Positions 49,068 through 51,392 of a DNA stretch of 51,392 nt are shown here, one piece after another (position 1 is the first letter of the stretch; each line of letters opens with the position of its first letter). The translations under genes were made by a program, and so were the position numbers. The notes under the pieces are model-generated. The model had not been told where the DNA came from and did no database searches. It saw only the letters and a program-made list of their open reading frames with translations. The stretch is from Gemmatimonadaceae bacterium (GTDB lineage Bacteria; Latescibacterota; UBA2968; UBA8231). The DNA is taken from assembly GCA_026706075.1 (NCBI GenBank), contig JAPOZM010000104.1:1-51392 (forward strand), read 5' to 3'.

Positions 49068-50411
49068 ATGCGGCCTCGATCACTTCTCCTGGTTCTATTG
49101 CTGGCGGCTCTTGCTGCGCCGTCTCCGGCGCCAGCCGCCCCCGCCGAGGCGGACCGGACCGACACGACCGACGTGTACGAGACGCGGCGCAATCACCTGC
49201 TCGCCCTTCCGAAGTACGCCTGGAACGCCCTGGTCCATCCCATCGGCCGGTTCACCATCTGGGTCGAGCACGAACAGGTGCCCGCACGGGTCTTGGACCT
49301 GTTCACCAACGAGGCGGAGACCTTCGGCGTCTTTCCGTACGGGGCCCTGGGCGGCGAGACGGGGACCGCCGGCGGACTCACGACGTTCCATACCGATCTG
49401 TTCGGGCGCGGAAAGGGGTTCTCGGCGAACCTGATCGGGAACCGGGACAACTACAAGGGGGCCGCCCTGTACGACGACCCGGGCATCGGCGGGGGCCCCT
49501 GGTACTGGAACGCCTCCGTCGAAGCGCTGAGGACGGGGCATGAGAACGCCACCATCAACGGCGAGCTGCGGGGCTCGGGATCGCTGCTCCAGCTGGAGCA
49601 GAGGGATGCGAGGATCACCCTCGGGCGGCGCTCCAACTACGGGGAGACCGATGGCTACGAACCGGAGGCGGTCATCGAGCTGCGCCTGTCCCACGGCTTT
49701 CGGGAGTTTGTCGCCGACGGTCCCTTGTCCGGCGGCATTCCCGGTCTCAACGAAGCCATCAACCAGCTCTCGGTGGGCGCCTCGGCCGCCTTCGACGACC
49801 GCGACTTCAAGGCGCCCACCACCACCATCAGCCATTCCCTGAACTACCAGTTCCCCGGGCGCGTCCTCCTCTTCGCCGACGACCACTACTACAGCCTCCG
49901 CGACACCGCCTTCCCGGAGCGCGGCGGACTCGCCGGCATCGAAGCGGACTACGTAGTCGGTTCCGGGGACGTTCGGTATATCCGGTACGCGGCCGAGTTC
50001 CATCGCTTCTTCACCCTCTTCTACAGGGACCGGATCCTCGGCATAAGGGTCCGGCTCGAGAACGCCCACCCCCTGGGGGAGGACAGCCTCGTCCCCTACT
50101 CCGACATGCCCGCCTTGGGCGGCGGCCAGCGGCTGCGCGGCTACCGGCGCGGGTACTTCCGGAACCAGGGAAGCCTGCTCCTCGGCGCCGAGTACCGCTA
50201 CCCGATCTGGGATACCTGGAACGCCTTCCTCTTCTGGGATGAAGGGCAGGTCTTCGGGAGATACGGAGACCTCGAAGCCGGCCGGTTCGAGTACAGCTTC
50301 GGCGCCGGCATCAGCGTGCGCACCGAGCGCGCCTTCCTCTTCGGCCTGCGCATCGCCCGCAGCGAGGAAGAGAAGGCGCTCACCGGATTCTCGCTGGAGA
50401 AGGAGTTCTGA
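49068..50411 (+). CDS. BamA/TamA-family outer-membrane beta-barrel protein
   Basis: A 447-residue protein with a signal peptide (LLLVLLLAALAAPSPAPA), a short N-terminal segment and an Omp85-type barrel. The hallmark GGGQRLRGYRRGYFRNQGSL (the RGY loop) is present, followed by EYRYPIWDTWNAFLFWDEG, and the last residue is Phe (LEKEF), the outer-membrane insertion signal. It lacks obvious POTRA domains, so it is a barrel-only member rather than BamA itself, perhaps a two-partner or lipoprotein-handling translocon. Its TGA overlaps the next ATG by one base. Confidence 0.85.
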   Translation: MRPRSLLLVLLLAALAAPSPAPAAPAEADRTDTTDVYETRRNHLLALPKYAWNALVHPIGRFTIWVEHEQVPARVLDLFTNEAETFGVFPYGALGGETGTAGGLTTFHTDLFGRGKGFSANLIGNRDNYKGAALYDDPGIGGGPWYWNASVEALRTGHENATINGELRGSGSLLQLEQRDARITLGRRSNYGETDGYEPEAVIELRLSHGFREFVADGPLSGGIPGLNEAINQLSVGASAAFDDRDFKAPTTTISHSLNYQFPGRVLLFADDHYYSLRDTAFPERGGLAGIEADYVVGSGDVRYIRYAAEFHRFFTLFYRDRILGIRVRLENAHPLGEDSLVPYSDMPALGGGQRLRGYRRGYFRNQGSLLLGAEYRYPIWDTWNAFLFWDEGQVFGRYGDLEAGRFEYSFGAGISVRTERAFLFGLRIARSEEEKALTGFSLEKEF

Positions 50412-51392
50412 TGGGCGCCCCGGGAGCTGCCTTGTTGCTGGCCGTCGTGCTCCTGTGGCCGGGCGCGGGTATCGCCGCCCCCAGGCTGACCACCGCCCCA
50501 ATCAAGTGGTTCGACGCCGACAACAAGCCGGTACCCGAGCCCGCCGAGGCCGCCGAGAACAAGATCTGGGACTTCATCGACATGACCACCTTCTACCAGG
50601 TCGGCAAGCTCCTCGACCTGGGGTACACGGCCCGCCGCGTCGGCGATCTCATCGGCGTCGTCGGTCCGCGCCAGGCCGACAACGTCAACGTCCTCGACGA
50701 AGTGCCCAACTCCTCGTGGTACACCAACCGCCACTTCCTGCGGCCCATGAGCCTGGAGGAGCTGGCCGAAGGGCCCGGGGCGGCCCGGCCCGACGACAGC
50801 GGCCCCTGGGAGATCGTGGCCGGCAAGTTCGAGGGCATCACGGCGGGCTTCACCATCAAGGACCCGTCCGGGCGGTACTTCCTTCTCAAGTTCGACTCGA
50901 AGGGCAACGACGAGATGGGGTCCGGCTCCGAGGTGGTGGTCACCAAGATCCTCCACGCCGCCGGCTACAACGTGCCGCGCAACTCGGTGGTCCACTTCGA
51001 TCCCGCGCGTCTGGAGATCGGTCCCAAGGCCAGGGTCTCGGCGGGAGACGGTGAGAAGCGGCCCATGACCCGGGAGGACCTGCGGGAGATCCTCGACAGC
51101 CTGACGCCGCGGCCGGACGGCAGCCTGCGCTGCCTGGCCAGCCGGTTCCTCGAGGGCAAGCCAGTGGGGGTCTTCAACTATCACGGCCGCCGCAAGGACG
51201 ACCCCAACGACCGGGTGGACCACGAGCACCGGCGCGAGCTGCGGGGGCTGCGGGTCATCGGCTCCTGGCTCAACGATGCCGACCGCCGGGCGGCGAATAC
51301 CCTGGACATGTACGTGACCGGGGAAGACGGCCGCCGGTACGTCCGCCACTACCTGATCGACATGGGCTCCGCTCTCGGCAGCGGCAGCTGGA
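50411..51392 (+). CDS. exported protein with kinase-like motifs (5' part, runs off window)
   Basis: 327 codons are visible and the gene continues past the window edge. A signal peptide (ALLLAVVLLWPGAGIA) is followed by EVPNSSWYTNRH, GRYFLLKFDSKGNDEMGSGS, VVTKILHAAGYNVPRN, then WLNDADRRAANTLDMYV and HYLIDMGSALGSGS. The K-F-D strand, NDADRRAAN and the IDMGS segment look like the ATP-Lys, catalytic-loop and metal-Asp positions of a protein-kinase-like (HipA/CotH-type) fold. No named family is claimed. It is translationally coupled (TGATG) to the BamA-like barrel, so the two probably work together in the envelope. Confidence 0.7.
   Translation, partial: MGAPGAALLLAVVLLWPGAGIAAPRLTTAPIKWFDADNKPVPEPAEAAENKIWDFIDMTTFYQVGKLLDLGYTARRVGDLIGVVGPRQADNVNVLDEVPNSSWYTNRHFLRPMSLEELAEGPGAARPDDSGPWEIVAGKFEGITAGFTIKDPSGRYFLLKFDSKGNDEMGSGSEVVVTKILHAAGYNVPRNSVVHFDPARLEIGPKARVSAGDGEKRPMTREDLREILDSLTPRPDGSLRCLASRFLEGKPVGVFNYHGRRKDDPNDRVDHEHRRELRGLRVIGSWLNDADRRAANTLDMYVTGEDGRRYVRHYLIDMGSALGSGSW

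Overview
High-GC bacterial chromosome segment (51.4 kb), probably from the FCB/Latescibacterota side of the tree. This placement is an inference from protein style, not a marker gene. Several very large secreted proteins carry PNPFN...SGVYLYRL sorting/FlgD-like domains, EF-hand/dockerin-like repeats (DFNGDG), YWTD propellers, CARDB, GLUG, plant-type LRR and collagen-like repeats. The tmRNA tag (ADDNSYALAA) also resembles Chlorobi-type tags.

Left part (1-7 kb, leftward): a compact six-gene operon with GTGA start/stop overlaps. In transcription order it encodes a YciI-like protein, an NCS2 (uracil/xanthine-type) permease with a C-terminal HATPase-like tail, an unknown protein, a two-domain extradiol-dioxygenase/VOC protein, a GPP34-cytochrome P450 fusion and a sulfotransferase. 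It looks like an uptake plus oxidation/sulfonation pathway whose substrate cannot be told from sequence.

Accessory part (7-13.3 kb): a HEPN/nucleotidyltransferase pair abutting the 3' end of ssrA (tmRNA), a GHL10-like glycosidase, a small DUF6941-like gene, an AAA-ATPase/PD-(D/E)XK protein and a PHD-PIN toxin-antitoxin pair. A degenerate 49-bp copy of an internal tmRNA segment lies on the far side of the HEPN/MNT pair.

Membrane block (13.4-22 kb, rightward): a 1504-residue FtsX permease with a catalytically eroded M28-peptidase-like ectodomain, then two coupled polytopic membrane proteins of the OPT-like DUF6785/DUF6784 type. A 56-bp tandem duplication sits at the first junction, and a decayed partial copy of the last gene follows it. 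A WYL-type regulator comes next.

Surface-protein and signalling block (23-51 kb, all rightward): a 1785-residue propeller-CARDB-propeller protein, a small membrane protein and two collagen-like lipoproteins. Then comes a six-gene operon (32.4-39.3 kb) of pseudo-protease-FHA, membrane VWA protein, MotA/TolQ/ExbB channel, FHA protein, PP2C phosphatase and Ser/Thr kinase with ankyrin repeats. It is followed by a metzincin-WD40-LRR secreted protein, a GLUG/cadherin-like secreted protein, a truncated paralogue, a lipoprotein, a fragment of a sorting domain, and a BamA/TamA-type barrel coupled to a protein with kinase-like motifs that runs off the window. The VWA-channel-phosphosignalling operon is the best candidate for an undescribed system: the VWA protein looks like a MotB/ExbD-type partner whose periplasmic domain is replaced by VWA, under control of a phosphothreonine circuit.
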